A stretch of 64,000 bases of DNA from FEN-299 sp963727765. Its GTDB lineage: Bacteria; Acidobacteriota; Vicinamibacteria; Vicinamibacterales; Fen-181. The position numbers and the translations under genes are program-made. Below the pieces are notes generated by a model. It had not been told where the DNA came from. It worked only from the letters and a program-made list of their open reading frames with translations, and searched no databases. The stretch is from assembly GCA_963727765.1 (NCBI GenBank), contig CAVSGZ010000008.1, positions 372,001-436,000 on the forward strand, in the 5' to 3' direction. This document shows, in pieces, positions 55,471 through 63,584 of the stretch. Position 1 is the first letter of the stretch; every line of letters begins with the position of its first letter.

Positions 55471-56973
55471 ATGCGCGTCCGTTTCGCCCCAAGCCCCACC
55501 GGCCACCTGCACGTCGGCAACGCGCGCACGGCGCTGTTCAACTACCTGATGGCGCGCGGCTCGGGCGGCACGTTCATCCTGCGCATCGAGGACACCGACG
55601 TGGGGCGGTCCACGCGCGAGTCCGAGGCGGCGATCCTCGAGGATCTCCGCTGGATGGGGCTCGGCTGGGACGAGGGACCGGACATCGGCGGGCCCCACGG
55701 CCCGTACCGCCAGTCGGAGCGTCTCGGCGTGTATCGCGATTTCGCGGAGAAGCTCGTCGCGTCCGGGACGGCCTATCACTGCTTCTGCTCGGCCGAGCAG
55801 CTCGAGGCGAACCGCCAGCGGGCGCTGGCCTCCGGGCGGCCTCCGAAGTACCCGGGCACGTGCCGCGCGACGGCGGCGGCGACGGCGCGCGAGCGGATCG
55901 CGCGCGGCGAGAAGGCGGTCGTCCGTTTCAGGGTGCCCGAGGATCGGCTCGTCGCATTTGCCGATCTCGTCCGCGGCGAGGTGACGTTTCACACCAGCGT
56001 GATCGGCGACCCGGTGCTGCTGCGGTCCGACGGCCACCCGGCCTACAACTTCGCCGTGGTGATCGATGACGCGCTGATGGAGGTGACGCACGTGGTCCGT
56101 GGCGAGGATCACATCTCCAACACGCCGCGCCAGATCCTGATCTACGAGGCGCTCGGCTTCACGCCTCCCGCCTTTGCCCACCTCGCGCTGGTGATGGGGC
56201 CCGACCACTCGCCGCTCTCCAAGCGCCACGGCGCGACGTCGGTGGCCGAGTTCCGCGCGAAGGGGTACCTGCCCGAGGCGCTGGTCAATTATCTCGCGCT
56301 CATCGGCTGGTCGCCGGGCGGCGACCAGGAGCTGCTCCCGATCGACGAACTGGCGAGGCGGTTCTCGATCGGCGCGGTGGGGCACAGCGCGGGCGTGTTC
56401 GACGAAGAGAAGCTGGCCTGGGTCGACCGCCACTACCTGAGGACCACCGGCCCCGCGCGGATCGTGGAGCTGGCGCTCGACTACTTCAAGCGAGGTGGCC
56501 TCGCCGGCGACGTGGGGCCGGCGGCGCTCGAGTACCTCGCGGCCGTGGTGCCGATGGCCGCGGGGTCGGTCGACCGGCTCGACGAGATCCCGTCGCGGCT
56601 GGGATTCCTCTTCGCGTACGAGCCCGCCCGGGCGGCGCGCGACCCCGAAGTGGCCGAGGTGCTGGCGCACGACGGAGCGCGGGAGGTGATCGAGTGCCTC
56701 GCGCGCGAGCTGTCGCGGAGCCCGCGCCTGATCGACCGCGACCGATTCCGTGCCGTTGTCGGCGCCGTGAAGCAGCAGACGGGCCAGAAGGCGAAGGGGC
56801 TGTTCCACCCGATTCGCGTCGCGCTGACCGGCGCGGCGGGAGGGCCCGAGCTCGACCAGGCGGTGCCGGCGATCGACCGCGGCGCGGAACTGCCGGCGTC
56901 GGCTGGCCTGGCGCCGATCCTCGGGTGTCGCGAGCGCGCGGCGGCGTTTGTCGAGGCTCTCAGAAATGCGTAG
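55471..56973 (+). CDS. gltX: Glutamyl-tRNA synthetase
   Basis: 500 residues, class I synthetase: RFAPSPTGHLHVGNARTALF (HIGH motif as HVGN), RIEDTDVGRSTRESEA, YNFAVVIDDALMEVTHVVRG, and LSKRHGATSV (KMSKS). Four Cys are not arranged as a zinc site. Whether it is discriminating or also charges tRNA-Gln cannot be told by eye. Confidence 0.95.
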   Translation: MRVRFAPSPTGHLHVGNARTALFNYLMARGSGGTFILRIEDTDVGRSTRESEAAILEDLRWMGLGWDEGPDIGGPHGPYRQSERLGVYRDFAEKLVASGTAYHCFCSAEQLEANRQRALASGRPPKYPGTCRATAAATARERIARGEKAVVRFRVPEDRLVAFADLVRGEVTFHTSVIGDPVLLRSDGHPAYNFAVVIDDALMEVTHVVRGEDHISNTPRQILIYEALGFTPPAFAHLALVMGPDHSPLSKRHGATSVAEFRAKGYLPEALVNYLALIGWSPGGDQELLPIDELARRFSIGAVGHSAGVFDEEKLAWVDRHYLRTTGPARIVELALDYFKRGGLAGDVGPAALEYLAAVVPMAAGSVDRLDEIPSRLGFLFAYEPARAARDPEVAEVLAHDGAREVIECLARELSRSPRLIDRDRFRAVVGAVKQQTGQKAKGLFHPIRVALTGAAGGPELDQAVPAIDRGAELPASAGLAPILGCRERAAAFVEALRNA

Positions 56974-56982
56974 CGGGCAGTG

Positions 56983-57015
56983 GCCTGGAGCCTGAAGCCC
57001 GAAGCCTGGAGCCCA
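56983..57015. repeat. Period-7 repeat (CCTGGAG family) supplying the rlmB ribosome-binding site
   Basis: CCTGGAG, CCTGAAG, CCCGAAG, CCTGGAG, CCC. The last heptad's GGAG is six bases before the rlmB GTG, so the repeat appears to provide the Shine-Dalgarno. Confidence 0.6.
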
Positions 57016-57016
57016 A

Positions 57017-57790
57017 GTGATCATCTACGGCATCAACCCCGTGCTCGAGGCATTGCGCGCAGGACGAGTGCGGAGCCTGAGGGTGTCGGCGCGGGCCGAC
57101 AGGCGCGTGCAGGAGGTGCTCCGGCTGGCCTCGGAGGCGAACCTCCGTGTGCAGCAGGTCGACCCGGCGGAGCTCGAACGCGTCTCTCGAGGAGGGCTGC
57201 ACCAGGGGGTGGCGGCCGACGTCGAGGAGGCTCCGCAGTACGACGTGTCCGACCTCGTGCGGACGCCGGGACACGCGCCGCTCATCGTCGTGCTCGACGG
57301 CGTCGAGGACCCGCACAACTTCGGCGCCATTCTGCGCGTCGCGGACGCGGCCGGCGTCGACGGCGTGATTCGACAGACGCGGCGGGCCGCCGCGATCGAC
57401 GGCATCGCCGCCAAGGCCTCCGCGGGCGCGATCGCCCATGCCCGAATCGCCAGCGTCGTGAACATCGCGCGGGCGATCGAAGATCTCAAGGCGGCGAACG
57501 TCTGGACCGTGGGACTCGCCGGCGATGCGCCGCAGCGATACACCGACCTGGACCTGACGCTGCCGACGGCCCTCGTCCTCGGGGCCGAGGGCGAAGGGTT
57601 GAGACGGCTCGTTCGGGAGCGGTGCGACCGCACGGCCTCGATCCCGATGCTCGGTCACGTCAGCAGCGTCAACGTCAGCGTCGCGGCCGGCATCGTGCTG
57701 TTCGAGGCGGTCCGGCAGCGGACGGCCGGCCGACTTGTCGAAAAGGCCAGCTCAGCAGGACGAACAGGGCCTGTTGACGAGGTTTCGTGA
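57017..57790 (+). CDS. rlmB: 23S rRNA 2'-O-methyltransferase, TrmH/RlmB family
   Basis: 257 residues from a GTG. N-terminal substrate-binding domain (YGINPVLEALRAGRVRSLRV), then the SPOUT knot: LDGVEDPHNFGAILRVADAAG, VLGAEGEGLRRLVRERCD and MLGHVSSVNVSVAAGIVLFE. It probably methylates G2251 of 23S rRNA; related TrmH enzymes modify tRNA. Confidence 0.9.
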   Translation: MIIYGINPVLEALRAGRVRSLRVSARADRRVQEVLRLASEANLRVQQVDPAELERVSRGGLHQGVAADVEEAPQYDVSDLVRTPGHAPLIVVLDGVEDPHNFGAILRVADAAGVDGVIRQTRRAAAIDGIAAKASAGAIAHARIASVVNIARAIEDLKAANVWTVGLAGDAPQRYTDLDLTLPTALVLGAEGEGLRRLVRERCDRTASIPMLGHVSSVNVSVAAGIVLFEAVRQRTAGRLVEKASSAGRTGPVDEVS

Positions 57791-57803
57791 GCGTCTGCAG
57801 CAC

Positions 57804-57832
57804 TTGTCGATTGGCATGGGACGTGCTACGAT
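57804..57832 (+). promoter_or_regulatory. Promoter of the tRNA-tuf operon
   Basis: TTGTCG and TACGAT with a 17 bp spacer, followed by transcription start near 57839, nine bases before tRNA-Thr. The close spacing to a tRNA cluster fits a strong stable-RNA promoter. It lies just after the rlmB stop. Confidence 0.6.
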
Positions 57833-57847
57833 AAATCCTTTCGTCTG

Positions 57848-57924
57848 GCTGGCGTAGCTCAGTCCGGTAGAGCAGCTGATTTGTAATCAGCTGGTCGGGG
57901 GTTCAAATCCCTCCGCCAGCTCCA
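57848..57924 (+). tRNA. tRNA-Thr(TGT), CCA encoded
   Basis: 77 bases. Acceptor GCTGGCG/CGCCAGC, then T and CCA. Anticodon stem GCTGA/TCAGC with loop TTTGTAA, anticodon TGT. First of four tRNAs before tuf. Confidence 0.96.
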
Positions 57925-58018
57925 TCGACTTGGCGCCAGGACGCGGTGTCGACGGCAAGTGACGCGGCCGGCCCGCGCGGCGGAAGACGGCCGGGTGGAC
58001 GAATCCGGTTCGTGGTGT

Positions 58019-58105
58019 GGCGAGGTTGCAGAGCGGTCAAATGCAACAGACTGTAAATCTGTCGCCCAAGTGGCTTCGGAGGTTCGAATCCTCCCCTCGC
58101 CACCA
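58019..58105 (+). tRNA. tRNA-Tyr(GTA), CCA encoded
   Basis: 87 bases with a long variable arm. Acceptor GGCGAGG/CCTCGCC, then A and CCA. Anticodon loop CTGTAAA, anticodon GTA. Confidence 0.96.
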
Positions 58106-58193
58106 TTCGACTCGGCCGGCAGGCCGATGTCGGATCGTGAAACCGGGCGGCGCGGCCCGCCCGTGCGGATAGCCCCCAGGGAAGGCTCGGTGA

Positions 58194-58268
58194 GCGGGAG
58201 TAACTCAGTGGTAGAGTCACAGCCTTCCAAGCTGTTGGTCGCGGGTTCGATCCCCGTCTCCCGCTCCA
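58194..58268 (+). tRNA. tRNA-Gly(TCC), CCA encoded
   Basis: 75 bases. Acceptor GCGGGAG/CTCCCGC, then T and CCA. Anticodon loop CTTCCAA, anticodon TCC. Confidence 0.96.
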
Positions 58269-58345
58269 ACCTTCGCTCGCAATGCAGGCGAAGGTTGTCC
58301 GCCGTAGCCCGACTTGTCCCGCCGAAGCCCGAAGGGCGTAGGCGG
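58268..58345. repeat. Hairpin repeats in the tRNA-Gly to tRNA-Thr spacer
   Basis: AACCTTCGC and GCGAAGGTT (9-bp arms, 58268-58296) are followed by CCGCC-GAA-GCCC-GAA-GGGC-GTA-GGCGG at 58319-58345, a REP-like stem with a symmetric internal loop and partial copies after it. The 197 bp spacer has no coding frame I trust. It may be a processing region of the tRNA precursor. Confidence 0.5.
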
Positions 58346-58465
58346 AAGGGCGCAGGCGGACGGACTAGCGAGCTTCGGTTGGCAGGCCAGTGACGCCGTC
58401 GCCTGAAGGGTGTGGGCGGACAGGCAACCGGTGGGCAGCGCGACTGCCCGAGCAACAGGTCCCGT

Positions 58466-58541
<76 letters not shown>

Positions 58542-58606
58542 GTTCAGTCCGCCGCAGCGGGCGCCGTTGATGCGGCGTCCGCGAAGGCGGATCGAGGATC
58601 ACGCGC

Positions 58607-59806
<1,200 letters not shown>

Positions 59807-59812
59807 TCCGAA

Positions 59813-59884
59813 GGATTCAGGAATCGGGATTCAGGATTCGGGGGAGTGCCTGATTCCCGACTCCTGAATCCCGAATCCCGATTA
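59813..59884. repeat. GATTCRG heptads forming a large inverted repeat
   Basis: GATTCAG, GAATCGG, GATTCAG, GATTCGG are followed after a short loop by CCCGACT, CCTGAAT, CCCGAAT, CCCGATT. The left and right halves are reverse complements apart from scattered changes, so the tuf-rpmG spacer RNA can fold into a long stem. Confidence 0.75.
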
Positions 59885-59908
59885 GCGAGCGAAGCGAGCG
59901 CAGTAGTT

Positions 59909-60058
59909 ATGCGAGACATCATCATCCTGGCCTGCACCGACTGCAAGCGCCGGAACTACAACACGACGAAGAACAAGAAGAAGACGACCGAGCGTCTCGA
60001 GCTCAGCAAGTTCTGCCCGCACTGCCGCAAGCACACGGCACACCGGGAGACGAAGTAG
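59909..60058 (+). CDS. rpmG: 50S ribosomal protein L33
   Basis: 49 residues, zinc-ribbon form: LACTDCKRRNYNTTKNKK and FCPHCRKHTAHRETK with two Cys pairs. The frame extending back to 59846 reads the repeat and is rejected. Standard place between tuf and secE. Confidence 0.95.
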   Translation: MRDIIILACTDCKRRNYNTTKNKKKTTERLELSKFCPHCRKHTAHRETK

Positions 60059-60059
60059 G

Positions 60060-60077
60060 CCGGGGCTTCAGCCCCGG
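60060..60077. other. CCGGGGC hairpin after rpmG
   Basis: CCGGGGC-TTCA-GCCCCGG: perfect 7-bp stem directly after the rpmG stop and ten bases before tRNA-Trp. It could be a processing or 3'-protection element; no T tract follows. Confidence 0.45.
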
Positions 60078-60087
60078 TGGGAGTTAC

Positions 60088-60163
60088 AGGCCAGTAGCTC
60101 AACTGGAAGAGCACCGGTCTCCAAAACCGGGGGTTGGGGGTTCGATCCCCTCCTGGCCTGCCA
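60088..60163 (+). tRNA. tRNA-Trp(CCA), CCA encoded
   Basis: 76 bases. Acceptor AGGCCAG/CTGGCCT, then G and CCA. Anticodon stem CCGGT/ACCGG, loop CTCCAAA, anticodon CCA. Located between rpmG and secE, as in many bacteria. Confidence 0.96.
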
Positions 60164-60167
60164 GTTA

Positions 60168-60256
60168 TCAGGATTCAGGAGTCAGGAATCAGGATTCAAG
60201 GGGCCGCGGGACGCGCCGAATCCCGAATCCCGAATCCCGAATCCTCCGTGATTCGG
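60168..60256. repeat. GATTCRG heptads forming a large inverted repeat
   Basis: Four CAGGATT/CAGGAGT-type heptads are followed by a GC-rich loop and four CCCGAAT heptads. The array ends one base before the secE TTG start, so the secE ribosome-binding region is repeat-derived. Confidence 0.75.
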
Positions 60257-60257
60257 A

Positions 60258-60521
60258 TTGGCGGTGAAGGCCGTGGCAATCATCGATAACGTCAAGGACG
60301 CGGGCGGCAACGTGACCGGGTCGTGGGGAACCTTCAAGACGTTCCTCGTCGAGGTTCGCAACGAACTCAAGCGCGTCACCTGGCCTTCGCGGAAGGAAGT
60401 GTACGCGACGACGGTCGTCGTGATCCTCACGTCGATCTTCTTCGGGGTGTACCTGTTCGTCGTGGACTACGGCCTGAACAACGCGTTCCAGTGGATCTTC
60501 AAGTGGTTTGGTGTGGCATGA
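60258..60521 (+). CDS. secE: Preprotein translocase subunit SecE
   Basis: 87 residues with TFLVEVRNELKRVTWPSRKEV and one C-terminal membrane helix, the single-helix form of SecE. It clamps SecY in the translocon. The TTG at 60258 is taken; GTG codons at 60264 and 60273 are equally possible. It overlaps nusG by ATGA. Confidence 0.92.
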   Translation: MAVKAVAIIDNVKDAGGNVTGSWGTFKTFLVEVRNELKRVTWPSRKEVYATTVVVILTSIFFGVYLFVVDYGLNNAFQWIFKWFGVA

Positions 60522-61060
60522 CCGACGACCGGACGAAGCAGTGGTACATCGTCCACACCTACTCGGGGTTCGAGAAGAAGGTGTCCGAGTCCCTCCGGCA
60601 GCGCGTGCAGGCGTACGGGCTGCAGGATGAGATTGGGGAGATCCTCATCCCGACCGAGATCGTCGTGGAGATGCGCGGCGGGCGCAAGGTCGAGACGCCC
60701 AAGCGCTTCTTCCCCGGCTACATCCTCGTCGAGATGTACATGTCGGACAACGCCTGGCACGTCGTCAAGAACACCCCGAAGGTGACCGGTTTTGTCGGCG
60801 CCGGCGCGCGGCCCACGCCGCTCACCCGGGAGGAAGTCGACCAGATCCTCCTTCAGGTCACGACGGCGGCCGAGAAGCCCAAGCCCAAGTACTCGTTCGA
60901 GAAGGGCGAGCGCGTCCGGATCAACGAGGGGCCGTTTACCAGCTTCGAAGGCACGATCGACGAGGTCAACGTCGACCGGAATACGCTCAAGGTGATGGTG
61001 ACGATCTTCGGCCGGTCGACGCCGGTCGAGCTCGAGTTCATGCAGGTGGAGAAGTTGTAG
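60518..61060 (+). CDS. nusG: Transcription termination/antitermination factor NusG
   Basis: 180 residues. NGN domain (KQWYIVHTYSGFEKKV, RFFPGYILVEMYM, TPKVTGFVG) and KOW domain (FEKGERVRINEGPFTSFEGT). It links RNA polymerase with Rho or the ribosome. Start overlaps the secE stop. Confidence 0.97.
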   Translation: MTDDRTKQWYIVHTYSGFEKKVSESLRQRVQAYGLQDEIGEILIPTEIVVEMRGGRKVETPKRFFPGYILVEMYMSDNAWHVVKNTPKVTGFVGAGARPTPLTREEVDQILLQVTTAAEKPKPKYSFEKGERVRINEGPFTSFEGTIDEVNVDRNTLKVMVTIFGRSTPVELEFMQVEKL

Positions 61061-61078
61061 GACGGAGACCAGGGTCTT

Positions 61079-61504
61079 ATGGCGAAGAAAATTCAGGCGG
61101 TCGTGAAGCTCCAGATTGCAGCCGGCAAGGCGACGCCGGCGCCTCCCGTCGGCACCGCGCTCGGCCCGCACGGGCTGAACATCATGGACTTCTGCAAGAA
61201 CTTCAACGCGAAGACCGCCAAGGACGAGGGGCTGATCATCCCGGTCGTCGTGACCGTCTACGCCGACCGCAGTTACAGCTTCATCACCAAGACGCCGCCG
61301 GCCGCCGTGCTGCTCAAGCGGGCCGCGAACATCGCCAAGGGTTCGGCCGAGCCGAACAAGAACAAGGTCGGCACGGTGACGGTCAAGCAGGTCGAGGAAA
61401 TCGCGCGGCTGAAGATGCCCGATCTCAACGCCGAGAACCTCGAGGCGGCGGTCAAAACGGTGTCCGGCACGGCGCGGTCGATGGGGCTGGATGTGATTCA
61501 GTAA
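61079..61504 (+). CDS. rplK: 50S ribosomal protein L11
   Basis: 141 residues: VVKLQIAAGKATPAPPVGTALGPHG (in part) and the C-terminal RNA-binding GTARSMGLDV. Forms the GTPase stalk base and the thiopeptide site. Starts 18 bp after nusG. Confidence 0.97.
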   Translation: MAKKIQAVVKLQIAAGKATPAPPVGTALGPHGLNIMDFCKNFNAKTAKDEGLIIPVVVTVYADRSYSFITKTPPAAVLLKRAANIAKGSAEPNKNKVGTVTVKQVEEIARLKMPDLNAENLEAAVKTVSGTARSMGLDVIQ

Positions 61505-61505
61505 G

Positions 61506-61575
61506 AGGATTCAGGAGTCGGGATTCAGGATTCAGGGACGCCCCCGAATCCTGAATCCCGATTCCCGAATCCCCG
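61506..61575. repeat. GATTCRG heptads forming an inverted repeat
   Basis: GGATTCA, GGAGTCG, GGATTCA, GGATTCA, then loop GGGACGCCC, then CCGAATC, CTGAATC, CCGATTC, CCGAATC. It lies in the rplK-rplA spacer, upstream of the L1-type hairpin. Confidence 0.75.
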
Positions 61576-61591
61576 GTTCGTTCGTCACGCG

Positions 61592-61628
61592 TGTGGGAGG
61601 GTCCGCTCATGCGGGCCCGCTGACCACA
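61592..61628 (+). promoter_or_regulatory. Candidate ribosomal protein L1 autoregulatory hairpin
   Basis: TGTGG pairs with CCACA, enclosing GGTCCGC-TCAT-GCGGGCC, with asymmetric internal bulges (GAG and CGCTGA). It lies ten bases before the rplA start. An L1-binding structure resembling its 23S rRNA site is expected in this part of the operon. The GGGAGGG ribosome-binding site lies at its 3' edge. Confidence 0.45.
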
Positions 61629-61638
61629 GGGAGGGTCG

Positions 61639-62340
61639 ATGAGAAAGTCAGGCAAGAAGTTCAGCGCCGCCAAGGCGCAGGTCGGCGACCGGGTCTACGT
61701 CCTCGACGACGCCGTGCCGCTCGCCCAGAAGGTCAAGTTCGCGAAGTTCGACGAGACCGTCGAGCTCGCCTTCCGGCTCGGCGTCGATCCCAAGCACGCC
61801 GACCAGATGGTGCGCGGCACCGTCGTCCTGCCGCACGGCCTGGGCAAGACCAAGAAGGTCCTGGCCATCGCCGGCGGCGAGAAGCAGAAGGAAGCCCAGG
61901 AGGCCGGCGCCGACATCGTGGCCGGCGAGGAGATCGTCGAGAAGATCCAGGGCGGGTTCATCGACTTCGAGGCCGTCGTCGCGACGCCGGACATGATGAA
62001 GTCGGTCGGCCGCCTCGGCAAGGTGCTCGGCCCGCGCGGCCTGATGCCCAACCCGAAGACCGGCACCGTCACCTTCGACATCGGCAAGGCCGTCCGTGAG
62101 ATCAAGGCCGGCAAGGTGGAGTTCCGCGTCGACAAAACCGGGATCGTCCACGCGCCGGTCGGCAAGGCTTCGTTCCCGACCCAGAACCTGCTGCAGAACG
62201 CCCACGCGCTCGTCGAGGCGATTGTGAAGGCGAAGCCCGCGGCGGCCAAGGGCAAGTACCTCAAGAGCCTCGTGCTGTCCACGACGATGGGCCCGGCGAT
62301 CAAGATCGACACGGCCACCGTGGACGTCGCGAAGAAGTAG
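61639..62340 (+). CDS. rplA: 50S ribosomal protein L1
   Basis: 233 residues: KHADQMVRGTVVLPHGLGKT, GFIDFEAVVATPDMM, LGKVLGPRGLMPNPKTGTVT (each in part), and KPAAAKGKYLKSLVLSTTMG. It forms the L1 stalk and represses its own operon in many bacteria. GGGAGGG precedes the ATG. Confidence 0.97.
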   Translation: MRKSGKKFSAAKAQVGDRVYVLDDAVPLAQKVKFAKFDETVELAFRLGVDPKHADQMVRGTVVLPHGLGKTKKVLAIAGGEKQKEAQEAGADIVAGEEIVEKIQGGFIDFEAVVATPDMMKSVGRLGKVLGPRGLMPNPKTGTVTFDIGKAVREIKAGKVEFRVDKTGIVHAPVGKASFPTQNLLQNAHALVEAIVKAKPAAAKGKYLKSLVLSTTMGPAIKIDTATVDVAKK

Positions 62341-62359
62341 GGAAGAAGGTGCAGCAGTC

Positions 62360-62887
62360 ATGGCGTTGACGAGAAGCGAGAAGACGGAAACGCTCGAGCA
62401 GGTCGCGGCGGCGCTCCAGGGCGTCGACACGGCGATCCTGTTCGACTACAAGGGCCTCAACGTGCCTCAGGTGACCGAGCTGCGGCGTCAGGTCCGCGCG
62501 GCCAAGGGGCACTACCGGGTTGTCAAGAACACGCTCGCCCGCCGTGTCCTCAAGGGCACGCCGTTCGAGCCGCTGAGCGAGTTCTTCCAGGGGACGACGG
62601 CCATCGCCTACACGGGCACCGACCCGGTGGCGCTGGCCAAGACGCTGACGACGTTCGCGAAGACGGCGCCGCAGCTGACCATCAAGGCGGCCGTGGTGCA
62701 GGGGCGGACGATCCAGGCCGCCGAGGTGTCGGAGCTGGCCCAGCTTCCGGGCAAGCCGGAGCTGTACGCCAAGCTGCTCTTCCTCCTCAACGCGCCGATG
62801 GTCCGTCTGGTCACCGTCCTCAACGCGGCGCCGCAGGGGCTGCTGAACGTGCTCGCGCAGGCGGAGAAGAAGAAGGGCGACGCATAG
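62360..62887 (+). CDS. rplJ: 50S ribosomal protein L10
   Basis: 175 residues: ILFDYKGLNVPQVTELRRQVRAA (in part), YRVVKNTLARRVL, and the helical C-terminal tail that binds L7/L12 dimers. Only 19 bp separate it from rplA, so the usual L10-leader structure has no room here. Confidence 0.96.
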   Translation: MALTRSEKTETLEQVAAALQGVDTAILFDYKGLNVPQVTELRRQVRAAKGHYRVVKNTLARRVLKGTPFEPLSEFFQGTTAIAYTGTDPVALAKTLTTFAKTAPQLTIKAAVVQGRTIQAAEVSELAQLPGKPELYAKLLFLLNAPMVRLVTVLNAAPQGLLNVLAQAEKKKGDA

Positions 62888-62920
62888 ACCTTGGCGGGTC
62901 CCACGACCTGTCCTACACCC

Positions 62921-62967
62921 GCAGGGCCGGCGGCCCTGCACCCGTAGGGCGGACCACCGGGTCCGCC
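62921..62967 (+). promoter_or_regulatory. Two tandem hairpins between rplJ and rplL
   Basis: GCAGGGCC-GGC-GGCCCTGC (62921-62939) is followed by a GTAGGGCG-family stem GGCGGACC/GGTCCGCC (62948-62967). They precede the strong AGGAG of rplL and may act in processing between the L10 and L7/L12 messages. Confidence 0.5.
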
Positions 62968-62998
62968 AATGCGGCTTTCATGAGCTAGGAGAACTGAC

Positions 62999-63385
62999 AT
63001 GTCGGAACTGAACCAGCAGCAGGTGGTCGATTACATCAAGGGCATCAGCGTGCTCGAGCTCTCGCAGCTCGTGAAGGCGCTCGAAACCGAACTCGGCGTG
63101 TCGGCGGCGGCGGCGATGCCCATGGCGATGCCGGCGGGCGGCGGTGCGGCGGCGGCGGCCCCGGTCGAGGAGAAGACCGAGTTCAACGTCATCCTCACCG
63201 AGGTGGGCGACAAGAAGATCAACGTCATCAAGGTCGTCCGCGAGGTCACCAGCCTCGGGCTGAAGGAAGCCAAGGACCTGGTCGAGGGCGCGCCGAAGCC
63301 GATCAAGGAAGGCGTGCCGAAGGACGAGGCCGAGTCGATCAGGAAGAAGTTCGAAGAGGTCGGGGCCAAGGTCGACATCAAGTAG
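62999..63385 (+). CDS. rplL: 50S ribosomal protein L7/L12
   Basis: 128 residues. N-terminal dimerisation domain, Ala/Gly/Met-rich hinge (about 33-56), and C-terminal factor-binding domain with KINVIKVVREVTSLGLKEAK (in part) and LVEGAPKPIKEGV. AGGAG lies upstream of the ATG. Confidence 0.97.
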   Translation: MSELNQQQVVDYIKGISVLELSQLVKALETELGVSAAAAMPMAMPAGGGAAAAAPVEEKTEFNVILTEVGDKKINVIKVVREVTSLGLKEAKDLVEGAPKPIKEGVPKDEAESIRKKFEEVGAKVDIK

Positions 63386-63499
63386 GGGCGGACGCCGGGT
63401 CCGACCATACGTCGGCCGGGGGATGGGCGGTGCGCCCGCTCCTCCGGCCGGACAAACGCGAGCCTTCTGCCGCAGGAGGGCCGCGTCCCCGAACGAGCG

Positions 63500-63528
63500 G
63501 CTTCGGGCCAGCGCAAGCGGCCCGAAGC
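63500..63528 (+). promoter_or_regulatory. Strong hairpin in the rplL-rpoB spacer
   Basis: GCTTCGGGCC and GGCCCGAAGC are perfect 10-bp arms around a nine-base loop. No T tract follows. It may be an RNase III-type processing site, as known for the rplL-rpoB spacer of E. coli. Confidence 0.5.
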
Positions 63529-63541
63529 GCGGCCATCCGTC

Positions 63542-63570
63542 GCGTCCCGCCCACGCGGGACGCTGCTTTT
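63542..63570 (+). terminator. Intrinsic terminator/attenuator just upstream of rpoB
   Basis: GCGTCCCGC-CCAC-GCGGGACGC (9-bp perfect stem, 4-base loop) followed by TGCTTTT. It ends 14 bases before the rpoB ATG, in the place where partial termination sets the ratio of ribosomal protein to polymerase genes in E. coli. Confidence 0.65.
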
Positions 63571-63584
63571 GAGACCTGCACAGG

